Of a stretch of DNA of 64,000 nt, positions 7,374 through 16,050 are shown piece by piece. The stretch is taken from assembly GCA_963842725.1 (NCBI GenBank), contig CAWJHN010000003.1:124001-188000 (forward strand), given 5' to 3'. The number at the start of each line of letters is the position of its first letter. Position 1 is the stretch's first letter. Both the position numbers and the translations under genes were made by a program. This DNA is from UBA10649 sp963842725. GTDB taxonomy: Bacteria; Actinomycetota; Actinomycetes; S36-B12. The notes below the pieces were generated by a model that was not told the origin of the DNA, ran no database searches, and saw nothing but the letters and a program-made list of their open reading frames with translations.

Positions 7374-8355
7374 ATGTATGCGATCACCTTCGCCGAGCCC
7401 GGTGGACCCGAGGTCCTGACGTGGGAGAAGGTGGCCGACCCGACACCCGGCCCCGGTGAGGTGATCGTCGACGTCGCCGCTACCGCCGTGAACCGCGCCG
7501 ACCTGCTGCAGCGGCAGGGGCACTACCCGCCACCGGCCGGCGCATCCGAGATCCTCGGACTCGAGTGCTCGGGGACGATCAGCTCCGTCGGCGCGGCCAT
7601 CAGCCTCGACCACATCGGTGAGAAGGTCACGGCGCTGCTCGCCGGCGGGGGATACGCGCAGAAGGTCGCCGTGCCGATCGGCCAGATCATGGCCGTGCCC
7701 GTCGGACTCACGCCTCATCGAGGCGGCGGCCCTGCCCGAGGTCGCCTGCACGGTCTGGAGCAATCTCGACCTGACCGCGAACCTCAGCGAGGGGGAATGG
7801 CTCCTGATCCATGGTGGCGGCTCGGGCGTCGGCACGGCCGCCATCCAGATCGGCCGGGCGCTCGGCGCCCGGATCGCCGTGACGGCCGGCAGCGCGGAGA
7901 AGCTCGAGCGCTGCGCCCAACTCGGTGCCGACGTCGTCATCAACTACCACGAGCAGGACTTCGTCGAGGTCATCCGGAACGAGACCCACGGGCGTGGTGC
8001 CAACGTCATCCTCGACAACATGGGCGCCGCCTACCTCGAGCGCAACGTGGCTGCCCTCGCCCGCGACGGTCGACTGGTCATCATCGGCATGCAGGGAGGG
8101 GTCAGCGCCGGTCTCGACATCGGGGTCCTCCTCCGCAAGAACGCCTCCGTGCACGCCACCTCGCTGCGGGGCCGGCCCGAGTCCGAGAAGGCGGCCATCT
8201 GCGCCCAGGTCGAGCGCACCGTCTGGCCGTGGGTCACGGCCGGACTCGTGCGACCCATCGTCGATCGCGTCCTGCCGATGAAGGATGCCGCCTACGCCCA
8301 CCAGCAGCTCGCCGACGGCAACGTCACTGGCAAGGTGGTGCTCTCGGTCTCATGA
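7374..8355 (+). CDS. NAD(P)H quinone oxidoreductase, PIG3 family (one frameshift as sequenced)
   Basis: A zinc-free medium-chain oxidoreductase reducing quinones with NAD(P)H. The first frame carries the PIG3 signature NRADLLQRQGHYPPPAGAS followed by ILGLECSG. The second carries the dinucleotide site IHGGGSGVGTAAIQIGRA and the rest of the Rossmann half to the stop at 8355. The shift is near 7712-7720, where ACGCCTCATC most simply has one C too many (expected residues LTLIEAAAL). A GAGGTAGG ribosome site precedes ATG 7374. It begins just after the K+ channel stop and overlaps the GH88-like gene by four bases (ATGA). Confidence 0.87.
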
Positions 8356-9566
8356 CGCGCCGGATCGCGGTTGTCGCCCTTGCCCTCATCGTCGGCCTGG
8401 CGGCCCAGCTCGCCCCGTCGGCTCCGGCGTCCGCGGCGACGTCGGTCAGCTGCGCGACCGCACCGGCCCCGATCACCGATCAGCAACGGGCAGCGGCGTG
8501 GGACCTGGCCGCCATCCGCCTGGCCGCGCTGGACGGTCCGGCCACGTCTCCCTTCGGCGCCACGGGCTCCGGAGGGTACCGACGCACCAGCGCCTACGCC
8601 TGGACGTCTGGCTTCTTCCCCGCGTCGCTCTGGCTCATGTACGACCACACGGACGATCCGGCGTGGCTGTCGCGCGCCCGCCGCTACACCCGGGCCGTCC
8701 TGCCCGTGGCCGACTGGACGGGTTCCCATGACCTCGGCTTCATGGTCGGCCTGCCGGCCGGCCTGGGCCTGGGGGCGGATCCGTCGGTCAACCGCGGCAC
8801 CTCCTACGCGCGGGCGATCATCGACGCGGCCCAGAGCCTGTCGACCCGATGGAACAGCAAGGTGCGGGCGATCCGATCGGGCGAGTACGGCGGGCGGTGG
8901 GGCCTGATCATCGACTCGGCCATGAATGCGCCGCTGCTGATGGAGGCGGGCCTGGTGCTCGGCGGAGTCGAGGGCAGGCGCCTCTACCTGCGGGGCGATC
9001 GCCACCTGGTCACCCTGCGGCGGCACCTCGTGCGAGCCGACGGGTCGACGCGGCACCGGGTCGCCTTCGACGCTCGGACCGGCCGGGAGCTGGGGCCGAT
9101 CGCCGGCCAGGGCCTGGGTGCGCAGAGCACCTGGGCGCGGGGTCAGGCGTGGGCGATCCGCGGCTTCGCGCGGGGATACGAGCTGGCACCCGACGCGCGG
9201 CTGCTCGAGACCGCGCGCGCCACGTCCGACTACTGGATCGCCCATGTGCCGGCTGGGTGCGTCCCCGCCTGGGATCTCGACGTGACCGATCCCGACGCCC
9301 CGCGTGACTCCTCGGCGGCCGCCATCGCCGCCGACGGCCTGCTGCTGATGGCCAACGTGGACCCCGACCCGGCTCGCGCCGCCGCCTACCGGCAGTACGC
9401 GACGACGACCTTGGGCACGCTGGTCGCCCCGCCGTGGCTGACGACGGACCCGGCCGGGCGCGGGCTGCTGCAGCGTCAGAGCTACAACGTCCCGGCCGAT
9501 GCGCGGGAGGGGACGTACGCCTGGGGGGACACCTACCTGCTGTCGGCGCTGCGCAGGAGCGGGTAG
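8352..9566 (+). CDS. Secreted GH88-like (unsaturated glucuronyl) hydrolase
   Basis: 404 residues with a signal peptide (residues 1-29; ALIVGLAAQLAPSAPASA). The mature part has alpha/alpha-barrel signatures of GH88/GH105: TSGFFPASLWLMYD, the catalytic-region DSAMNAPLLMEAG, STWARGQAWAIRGFARGY, and RDSSAAAIAADGLLLM. These enzymes cleave the unsaturated uronic acid left by polysaccharide lyases. No lyase is in the window, so it may scavenge oligosaccharides made by others or act on a related substrate. It is translationally coupled to the oxidoreductase, and its 3' end overlaps the convergent acetyltransferase by 34 bases. Confidence 0.85.
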   Translation: MTRRIAVVALALIVGLAAQLAPSAPASAATSVSCATAPAPITDQQRAAAWDLAAIRLAALDGPATSPFGATGSGGYRRTSAYAWTSGFFPASLWLMYDHTDDPAWLSRARRYTRAVLPVADWTGSHDLGFMVGLPAGLGLGADPSVNRGTSYARAIIDAAQSLSTRWNSKVRAIRSGEYGGRWGLIIDSAMNAPLLMEAGLVLGGVEGRRLYLRGDRHLVTLRRHLVRADGSTRHRVAFDARTGRELGPIAGQGLGAQSTWARGQAWAIRGFARGYELAPDARLLETARATSDYWIAHVPAGCVPAWDLDVTDPDAPRDSSAAAIAADGLLLMANVDPDPARAAAYRQYATTTLGTLVAPPWLTTDPAGRGLLQRQSYNVPADAREGTYAWGDTYLLSALRRSG

Positions 9567-10543
9567 CACCACACGTCGATCACGTGCTCCGTGGCGTAGC
9601 CGACCGACTCGTACAGGGCGGTGGCCCCGGTGGTGTTCTCGCCGTCGACGGCGAGCGAGATGGCCGTCCGTCCACGTGCCACCGCGTCCGACGAGGCGCA
9701 CTCGAGCAGCCAGCGGGCGATCCCCCGCCCGCGTGCGGCCGGAACGACGCCGAGCGTGCGCACGTAGCCCCGACCGAACTCCGCCCTCGAGTCGTCGACG
9801 ACGCACAGGCCGACCGGCTCGCCGTTGAGCTCGGCGATCCACCATCCGGCCGGGTCGTTGCCGGGTGCTGCCTCCAGCCGGTCGATCCACTCCTCGAAGG
9901 GCTCGTCATGCGTCATCCCGAAGTGCTCGGCGAACGTCTCCTCGTACAGCGCGTGCAGCAGCCGGCGGTCGGCCTCGCCATCCACCACCCGCCTGACCAC
10001 GCCGGCGGGCGCCCGGGACACCGTGAGTGGGGCGCCGGTCAGGTCCTTCAGCATGCGCCAGAAGCGCCGGATCGGGCGGAAGCCAAGTCCCTCGATGACG
10101 GCTCGGTAGGCCGAGTCCTGCGCGTACGAGCCGGCGACGACCTGCCAGATATCGGCAGACAGCGCGTAGGCGTCGTCGGGCACGGTCGACGGCACATCCT
10201 CGTCGGCCAGCTGCACTGTGGCAGCTATCGCGTGGGACAGCAGGATCCGCTGCAGTGCGGCGGCGTCCGACCCCACGGCAAAGGCATCGACGAAGACCTC
10301 GCGGCCCGGCCGGTCCAGCTCGGCGGCGAGCAGCGCCACCGGCGTCCCCTCCGCCAGCACGAACCGGTGCTCGTCGCGCCACCCGAGCGGGCCGCCAAGC
10401 TGAGACGCGACCGATTCGCGCGTGGCGTCGGTCCAGCCCACGCCCGCCAGCTCGCAGGAGCTGACCAGCGCAAGGGCGGCGTCGATGTCACGCGGATCGT
10501 CGACGTCGACCGTGCGCGACGTGAAGCCCCTGGGCAGGTCCAT
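9533..10543 (-). CDS. Tandem GNAT-family N-acetyltransferase
   Basis: A 336-residue protein with two GNAT modules: a degenerate N-terminal one (about 1-150) and a C-terminal one (about 165-330). The latter has the acetyl-CoA loop VRTLGVVPAARGRGIARWLL and the ending NTTGATALYESVGY. The two-module build resembles mycothiol synthase, but the sequence cannot establish that substrate. It starts at ATG 10543 and ends inside the 3' end of the GH88-like gene. The upstream gene on the same strand is 11 bases away. Confidence 0.8.
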   Translation of the reverse strand: MDLPRGFTSRTVDVDDPRDIDAALALVSSCELAGVGWTDATRESVASQLGGPLGWRDEHRFVLAEGTPVALLAAELDRPGREVFVDAFAVGSDAAALQRILLSHAIAATVQLADEDVPSTVPDDAYALSADIWQVVAGSYAQDSAYRAVIEGLGFRPIRRFWRMLKDLTGAPLTVSRAPAGVVRRVVDGEADRRLLHALYEETFAEHFGMTHDEPFEEWIDRLEAAPGNDPAGWWIAELNGEPVGLCVVDDSRAEFGRGYVRTLGVVPAARGRGIARWLLECASSDAVARGRTAISLAVDGENTTGATALYESVGYATEHVIDVWCYPLLRSADSR

Positions 10544-10554
10544 GACGGTCGACG

Positions 10555-11940
10555 CTACCCGACATGCGCCTGCCAGGCCGCCAGCATGTCCTCGGCGAGC
10601 CGGGGTGGCGAACCCCAGGTGCCCAGCGAGTACGTGAGGTACGCCTCGTACCCTCCGCCCTCGCCGTTGAGCCTCGATCCGGCGAAGGTCTCCGTCAGCA
10701 TGGCGGCCGCCTGCCCCTGCGTCAGCCGCTCACCGGCGCCGGGTGCGGGCTTCCACATGAGCCAGTACATGACCGGGTCGGTCTCGCCTTCGGCGAACGG
10801 GGGCGAGACCTCCTCCATGTCGAGCACCGTGTAGCCATGTCGCTCGTAGAACGCGATCCGACGCCGGTTGTCGCTGCCCGGGCCATCGCCCTTCGTGGGT
10901 GCCTCCACCTCCGCGAGGATCCCCAGCGGCTTCGACACCGCAGGCGACGCCGCAGAGAGTCTCGAGAGAACCGCGTCGACCTGCGCCAGCGCTCGGGCGC
11001 CGATCTCCAGGCCTCGGTACTCCGGGCTCGTCGCGACGTACCAGAGGTAGACGGTCCGGCTGTCCGCCAGGTACTCGAACACCAGGAGGCCCAGGAAGTG
11101 CTGCCGGTTCCAGAGGCCGAGGAACCACGGGCCGACCTGCTCGGACTCCTTCGCGTCCGACGGGCAGGCCAACCGCACGGACGAGATGGGCCGCAGCGCG
11201 TCGGGAGGGAACGAGGACGTGAGGAGGACGTCGGCGCGCCCCCAGAAGTCATCGTCGCCGCGGGTCGCGACACGCGTCTCGACGAAGTCCGAGAGCTCAC
11301 GGGCCTTGTCCATGTACATCCTGAACCAGTTGTCGTATGTGTCCCCGCTCTCCGTCGCCCGCCACGCGGCCCAGTACTCCACGTGGCTGCCGAGGTCGTG
11401 ACGGATCCAGGTGTCCCAGCCGGACCACTGTCGGGACAGGAAGCTCAGCTCCGGGGAGTCGGGATCGTCCTCCTTCCAGACGAACTCCAGCATGCGCCTG
11501 GACACAGCGTCGCCCCTGCCTCGGTCCGCGCCCCCGTACATGACCTCCGCGCGATAGAGGACGAACGCCTTCTCGGTCACCTCGAACATCAGCTCGAACA
11601 GGATGCCGTCCCGCACCCGCTCCTCGAGCGTGAGTTCGCGCGGGGGCCTCTCGTCGATGAGTCCGTAGCAGATCAGGGGGAGCGTGAACGTCGGGTTCTC
11701 GAAGAACATCTTCATGACGTCCATGTAGTGCGTGGTGATGGTCTCGTAGGCCGCCTCCTCGCGCTGGCGCTCCAGCCGGTCGGACTCCACCTCCTGCTGC
11801 CGACGCTGCATGCTCAGCTGCTTCCAGACGAACACGACCGCGATGACGCCGAACGCCGTGATGATCGTCGCGAGGTCCGCACCCTCCTGCCACGAGTCCC
11901 ACGGCATCCAGGTCTCCACGGTCCCCACTTCCGAAGCCAC
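10555..11940 (-). CDS. Membrane-anchored protein with C-terminal GNAT domain
   Basis: 461 residues. Residues 22-40 form one transmembrane helix (DLATIITAFGVIAVVFVWK), followed by a charged helix (about 42-65, Gln/Arg/Glu rich) and an alpha-helical domain without recognised motifs (70-225). The second half resembles a GNAT fold, with VRLACPSDAKES, LVFEYLADSRTVYLWYVAT, SPEYRGLEIGARALAQVD and RRIAFYERHGYTVL. The target is unknown. GTG 11940 is chosen because CACGTT stands six bases upstream; ATG at codon 12 is an alternative. The fusion of a helical membrane-linked domain to an acetyltransferase is unusual. Confidence 0.75.
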   Translation of the reverse strand: MASEVGTVETWMPWDSWQEGADLATIITAFGVIAVVFVWKQLSMQRRQQEVESDRLERQREEAAYETITTHYMDVMKMFFENPTFTLPLICYGLIDERPPRELTLEERVRDGILFELMFEVTEKAFVLYRAEVMYGGADRGRGDAVSRRMLEFVWKEDDPDSPELSFLSRQWSGWDTWIRHDLGSHVEYWAAWRATESGDTYDNWFRMYMDKARELSDFVETRVATRGDDDFWGRADVLLTSSFPPDALRPISSVRLACPSDAKESEQVGPWFLGLWNRQHFLGLLVFEYLADSRTVYLWYVATSPEYRGLEIGARALAQVDAVLSRLSAASPAVSKPLGILAEVEAPTKGDGPGSDNRRRIAFYERHGYTVLDMEEVSPPFAEGETDPVMYWLMWKPAPGAGERLTQGQAAAMLTETFAGSRLNGEGGGYEAYLTYSLGTWGSPPRLAEDMLAAWQAHVG

Positions 11941-12014
11941 TCGACGAACGTGCAGTCTCTCACGGGGATCGGACCGATCACCGGGCCAGAGAGGCCACTA
12001 CGTCACCCGGTGCC

Positions 12015-12020
12015 TAGGCT
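12015..12020 (+). promoter_or_regulatory. Leaderless-type -10 (TAGGCT) of serS
   Basis: TAGGCT is separated from GTG 12027 by exactly six bases and no Shine-Dalgarno is present, so transcription probably begins at the start codon. The rest of the 86-base gap after the divergent gene shows no T-box-like leader. Confidence 0.6.
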
Positions 12021-12026
12021 TGGCCC

Positions 12027-13346
12027 GTGATCGATCCCACCATCCTGCGCACCGACCCCGACCGGATTCGCGAGTCACAGCGTCGTCGCGGGGAGGACGT
12101 GGCCATCGTCGACGATCTCGTCGCGGCCGACGTCGCCAAGCGCTCGCTGCAGGTGGCGTTCGACGAGCTGCGCAATCGGCAGAAGCAGCTCGGCAAGCGC
12201 ATCGGTCCGTTGCAGGGCGCCCTTCGGACGGCGTCCGACGAGGCGGAGCGCGCAGCCACGCAAGCCGAGCTCGACGAGCTCATGCGCGAAGCCCACGCAC
12301 TTGCCGACCAGGTCAAGGAGGCCGAGCGGGCGGCCGGCGAGGCCGGGGAGGCCGTCGACTCCCTCTGGCTCAGGGTGTCCAACCTCGTCAATCTCGAGTC
12401 CCCCGTGGGCGGAGAGGACGCCTTCGTCGTCCTCGAGCACGTCGGCACGCCACGCGACTTCACCGCCGAGGGCTTCCCGCCCAGGGACCACCTGGAGATC
12501 GGCGAGCGGCTCGGCGCCATCGACGTCGAGCGGGGCGCGAAGGTCTCCGGCTCGCGGTTCTTCTACCTCAAGGGCCAAGGCGCCCAGCTGGAGTTCGCCC
12601 TTCTCAACCTCGCCATGCAGCAGGCCGCGGCCAACGGGCTGACGCCGATGATCACGCCGAGCCTCGTGCTCCCCAGCGCGATGGAGGGCACGGGATTCCT
12701 TGGGCAGGCCGCCGAGAACGTCTACCGCGTCGAGGCAGACGACCTCTACCTCGTCGGCACCTCCGAGGTGCCGCTCGCCGCCTACCACTCGGACGAGATC
12801 ATCGATGCCGCCGAGCTGCCCCTGCGCTACGCGGGGTGGTCCAGCTGCTACCGGCGCGAGGCGGGGTCCTACGGCAAGGACACCCGCGGCATCATCCGGG
12901 TCCACCAGTTCGACAAGGTCGAGATGTTCGTCTTCTGCCGACCTGAGGACGCGGAGGCCGAGCACGCACGCCTGCTGTCCTGGGAGAAGCAGTTCGTCGA
13001 TGCACTCGACATCCCCTACCGGGTCATCGACGTGGCCACCGGGGACCTCGGCTCGAGCGCCGCACGCAAGTTCGACATGGAGGCCTGGATCCCGACTCAG
13101 GGCGCCTACCGCGAGATCACGTCGACCTCCAACACCACCGAGTTCCAGGCCCGCCGACTGCGGATCCGGATGCGCGACGGCGAGCAGGTGCGCCCCCTGG
13201 CGACCCTCAACGGCACGCTCTGCGCGATGCCCCGCATCATCGTCGCCATCCTGGAGAACCACCAGCAGCCCGACGGGAGCGTTCGCATCCCCGCTGCGCT
13301 GCAGCCGTTCCTCGGTGGCCGTACCGAGCTCACGCCCCCGTCATGA
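12027..13346 (+). CDS. serS: Seryl-tRNA synthetase
   Basis: Charges tRNA-Ser (and tRNA-Sec where present) with serine in the cytoplasm. 439 residues is the normal size. The N-terminal coiled-coil arm spans about residues 35-110. The class II core has motif 2 (YRREAGSYGKDTRG) and motif 3 (CAMPRIIVAILENHQ), plus the serine-binding TSEVPLAAYH segment. The start is supported by the -10 hexamer. It overlaps the HAD phosphatase gene by four bases (ATGA), indicating coupled translation. Confidence 0.97.
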   Translation: MIDPTILRTDPDRIRESQRRRGEDVAIVDDLVAADVAKRSLQVAFDELRNRQKQLGKRIGPLQGALRTASDEAERAATQAELDELMREAHALADQVKEAERAAGEAGEAVDSLWLRVSNLVNLESPVGGEDAFVVLEHVGTPRDFTAEGFPPRDHLEIGERLGAIDVERGAKVSGSRFFYLKGQGAQLEFALLNLAMQQAAANGLTPMITPSLVLPSAMEGTGFLGQAAENVYRVEADDLYLVGTSEVPLAAYHSDEIIDAAELPLRYAGWSSCYRREAGSYGKDTRGIIRVHQFDKVEMFVFCRPEDAEAEHARLLSWEKQFVDALDIPYRVIDVATGDLGSSAARKFDMEAWIPTQGAYREITSTSNTTEFQARRLRIRMRDGEQVRPLATLNGTLCAMPRIIVAILENHQQPDGSVRIPAALQPFLGGRTELTPPS

Positions 13347-14149
13347 GAGCGGTCGCGCACATCCCGGAGGGCTTCGTCCCGCAGTTGATCGCGCTCGACG
13401 TCGACGACACCCTCGTCCAGCATCTGGGCGGGGTCTCCGAGCGGGTGGTCGAGTCGATCGAGCGCGTGCGGGCCGCTGGCGTCGAGGTCACCATCGCCAC
13501 CGGGCGCACTCCCTCGACGACGATCCCCGTCGCGCGCGCCGCCGGCATCGATGGACTGGTGGTGTGCAGCAACGGCGCGCTCCTGGTGAGCGTCGAGACC
13601 GAGGCGACCGTGGAGTCCGTGACCTTCGACCCGCGCCCGGTGCTCGAGGAGCTGAGGCAGCACCTGCCTCGCGCCGTCTTCGCCGTCGAGGACGTGCACG
13701 GCATGTTCCGCACGACGCGGCTGTTCCCGACCGGACCCCTCGCCATGGCGATCCGGGAGGTGCCGTTCGAGCACCTGCTCGAGGAGCCGATCGTGCGACT
13801 CGTGGTACGCAGCGAGGACCACGTCGACGAGGGCTTCGGCGCCGTCGTCGAGAAGCTCGGATACCAGTCCGTCATCTACGGCGTGGCCGACGTCGCCTGG
13901 ATGGACGTCGGGCCGAAGGGGTCGAACAAGGCAACGATGCTGCAGCGACTGTGCGAGCGACGCGGCTACGACCCGGCCCGCACGATCGCCATCGGGGACT
14001 CGTGGAACGACACGGCGATGCTGCGCTGGGCGGGCCTCGGGGTGGCGATGGACACCGCTCCCGACTCGGTCAAGGCCGCCGCGAACACCGTCACCGCCGG
14101 CACCCCGGGCGACGGTGTCGCGGACGTCCTGGACGCCCTCGTCCTCTAG
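13343..14149 (+). CDS. Cof-type HAD-superfamily hydrolase
   Basis: 268 residues with the four HAD motifs: DVDDTL (nucleophile Asp), TIATGR, the lysine region PKGSNKATML, and IGDSWNDTAML. The large insert between motifs II and III is the C2B cap of Cof/YbjI-type sugar-phosphate phosphatases. Coupling to serS recurs in actinobacteria, but the substrate is unknown. It ends 25 bases before the convergent rmlD. Confidence 0.88.
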   Translation: MRAVAHIPEGFVPQLIALDVDDTLVQHLGGVSERVVESIERVRAAGVEVTIATGRTPSTTIPVARAAGIDGLVVCSNGALLVSVETEATVESVTFDPRPVLEELRQHLPRAVFAVEDVHGMFRTTRLFPTGPLAMAIREVPFEHLLEEPIVRLVVRSEDHVDEGFGAVVEKLGYQSVIYGVADVAWMDVGPKGSNKATMLQRLCERRGYDPARTIAIGDSWNDTAMLRWAGLGVAMDTAPDSVKAAANTVTAGTPGDGVADVLDALVL

Positions 14150-14174
14150 GCGCCCCCGGCGGAGACCGGCAGCC

Positions 14175-15035
14175 CTACGGCGCGATCCCGTCCGCGAAGG
14201 CCGTGGCCAGCGCCTCGCGCCAGTCGCGCATCTCTGACATGCCCGCCTGCGGCCATCGATCGTGGCCGAGCACCGAGTACGCGGGTCGCGGCGCGGGCCG
14301 GGTGAACTCAGCCGACGTGGTCGGGAGCACGCGTGCCGGATCCGCCCCCGCGAGCCGGAAGATCTCCTGGGTGAAGCCGTACCAGGTGGTTGCTCCCGAG
14401 TTCGTGCCGTGGAACGTGCCGGGGTCCGGATGCCGCTCCATCAGCCGCACGATCTGCTGTGCCAGGTCGCGCGAGTAGGTGGGCTGGCCCCACTGGTCGT
14501 CGACCACCGAGACCGTGTCGCGCTCCTGCTCGAGCCGGAGCATCGTCTTGACGAAGTTGCTGCCGTTGCGGCCGTACAGCCAGGCGGTGCGCACGATGAA
14601 GTGCGAGTCCGGCAGCACCTCGCGGACGGCATCCTCGCCGGCCAGCTTGGTGCGCCCGTAGGCCGTTCGCGGATCCGGTGTCGCATCCTCCGCGTACGGC
14701 TCGGCGGCCTCCCCGTCGAAGACGTAGTCGGTCGAGATGTGCACCAGCCAGGCAGACGCCTTGTGGCACTCCTGCGCGATGACCCGCGGTCCCAGGCCGT
14801 TGACCCGAAGGGCGGCCGCCTCGTTCGCCTCCGCGTCGTCGACCGCGGTCCATGCCGCGCAGTTGACGACGAAGTCCGGGTCGAATCCGCCGAACACCAG
14901 TTCGACCGACACCGGGTCGGTGATGTCGATGTCGGGCAGGTCGAGTCCCAGGACGGCCAGCCCACGGTTCTGCTGCAGCGTCTCGACCAGATCGGACCCC
15001 AACTGACCGTTGCTGCCGATCACCAGTACGCGCAT
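14175..15035 (-). CDS. rmlD: dTDP-4-dehydrorhamnose reductase
   Basis: Last step of dTDP-L-rhamnose synthesis: NAD(P)H reduction of dTDP-4-dehydro-L-rhamnose. 286 residues, typical. Landmarks are the Rossmann loop GSNGQLGSDL, the ISTDYVFDG segment, catalytic YGRTKLAGE (Tyr-x3-Lys), and a C-terminal RPAYSVL motif that is standard for RmlD. The hexamer CAGAGT lies six bases before ATG 15035. rmlB is 34 bases upstream on the same strand; rmlA and rmlC are not in the window. Confidence 0.93.
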   Translation of the reverse strand: MRVLVIGSNGQLGSDLVETLQQNRGLAVLGLDLPDIDITDPVSVELVFGGFDPDFVVNCAAWTAVDDAEANEAAALRVNGLGPRVIAQECHKASAWLVHISTDYVFDGEAAEPYAEDATPDPRTAYGRTKLAGEDAVREVLPDSHFIVRTAWLYGRNGSNFVKTMLRLEQERDTVSVVDDQWGQPTYSRDLAQQIVRLMERHPDPGTFHGTNSGATTWYGFTQEIFRLAGADPARVLPTTSAEFTRPAPRPAYSVLGHDRWPQAGMSEMRDWREALATAFADGIAP

Positions 15036-15069
15036 GTGCCTACTCTGTCAGGCGAGCGGCGGGTAGCGG

Positions 15070-16050
15070 CTATGAGATGGCAGCCTTCGCCTTGAGCGGG
15101 CGCCACCACGCCTCGTTGGCCCGGTACCAGGCCACCGTCTCGGCGAGGCCCTCATCGAACCTGTGCTGCGGGGCATAGCCGAGCGCGCGCAGCTTGGCGT
15201 CGTTGACCGAGTAGCGCCGATCATGGCCCTTGCGGTCCTCGACCGGCGTGACCGCGGTCCAGTCGGCGCCCATCGCCGCGAGCACGCGTTCGGTGAGCTC
15301 GCGGTTGGTCAGCTCGAGGCCGCCGCCGATGTTGTAGCTCTCGCCCGGCCCACCCTTCTCGACCACGAGGGCGATACCGCGGCAGTGGTCGTCGACGTGC
15401 AGCCAGTCGCGGACGTTGAGCCCGTCGCCGTACAGCGGCACCGAGCCCCCGTCGATCAGGTTGGTGACGAAGAGCGGGATGACCTTCTCGGGGAATTGGT
15501 ACGGCCCGTAGTTGTTCGAGCAGCGGGTGCTCGAGACGTTGAGGCCGTACGTGACGTGGTAGGCCCGCACCAGCATCTCGGCGGCCGCCTTGGCCGCCGA
15601 GTACGGCGAGTTCGGCCGCAGCGGCTCGTCCTCGTCCCAGGAGCCCTCGTCGATGGATCCGTAGACCTCGTCGGTGCCGATGTGGACCGTTCGCGGGATG
15701 CCGTGGCGCAGGCAGGCGTCGAGGATGGTCTGGGTGCCGACGACGTTGGTGATGATGAAGTCCTGCGGACCGCTGATCGACCGGTCGACGTGGGTCTCGG
15801 CGGCGAAGTTGACGACGACATCGTGGCCCGGCAGCACCTGGTCGAGCAGGGTCCCGTCGCAGATGTCGCCCTGTACGAAGGAGAAGCGCGGGTCGGACGA
15901 CACCGACGCCAGGTTCTCGAGGTTGCCCGCGTACGTGAGCTTGTCGTACACCGTGACGCCGGTCGGCTCCGCGCCGTAGGCGCCGGTCATCAGCTCACGG
16001 ACGAAGTGGGACCCGATGAACCCGGCCGCCCCGGTGACGAAGTACCTCAC
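15070..16050 (-). CDS. rmlB: dTDP-glucose 4,6-dehydratase
   Basis: Converts dTDP-glucose to dTDP-4-keto-6-deoxyglucose, the branch point to rhamnose and many deoxysugars. The GTG at 16050 forms a GTGA overlap with the pheA stop and places the NAD loop TGAAGFIGSHFV at residue 6, so a longer ORF start at 16080 is rejected. Further motifs are HIGTDEVYGS, catalytic YSAAKAAAE, and RCSNNYGPYQFPEKVIP. 326 residues, standard. Expression is apparently coupled to pheA, an unusual partner. Confidence 0.95.
   Translation of the reverse strand: MRYFVTGAAGFIGSHFVRELMTGAYGAEPTGVTVYDKLTYAGNLENLASVSSDPRFSFVQGDICDGTLLDQVLPGHDVVVNFAAETHVDRSISGPQDFIITNVVGTQTILDACLRHGIPRTVHIGTDEVYGSIDEGSWDEDEPLRPNSPYSAAKAAAEMLVRAYHVTYGLNVSSTRCSNNYGPYQFPEKVIPLFVTNLIDGGSVPLYGDGLNVRDWLHVDDHCRGIALVVEKGGPGESYNIGGGLELTNRELTERVLAAMGADWTAVTPVEDRKGHDRRYSVNDAKLRALGYAPQHRFDEGLAETVAWYRANEAWWRPLKAKAAIS

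Noticed and set aside
6755..7720. Programmed frameshifting or phase variation in the channel and oxidoreductase genes
   Set aside because: No slippery heptamer, repeat tract or downstream pseudoknot is apparent; three single-base breaks are better explained by sequence error.
9533..10543. Naming the tandem GNAT gene mshD (mycothiol synthase)
   Set aside because: The two-module build fits, but substrate-specific residues could not be verified and context gives no mycothiol link.
11941..12026. T-box or other leader riboswitch for serS
   Set aside because: The gap is 86 bases and the -10 element lies six bases before the start, leaving no leader RNA.
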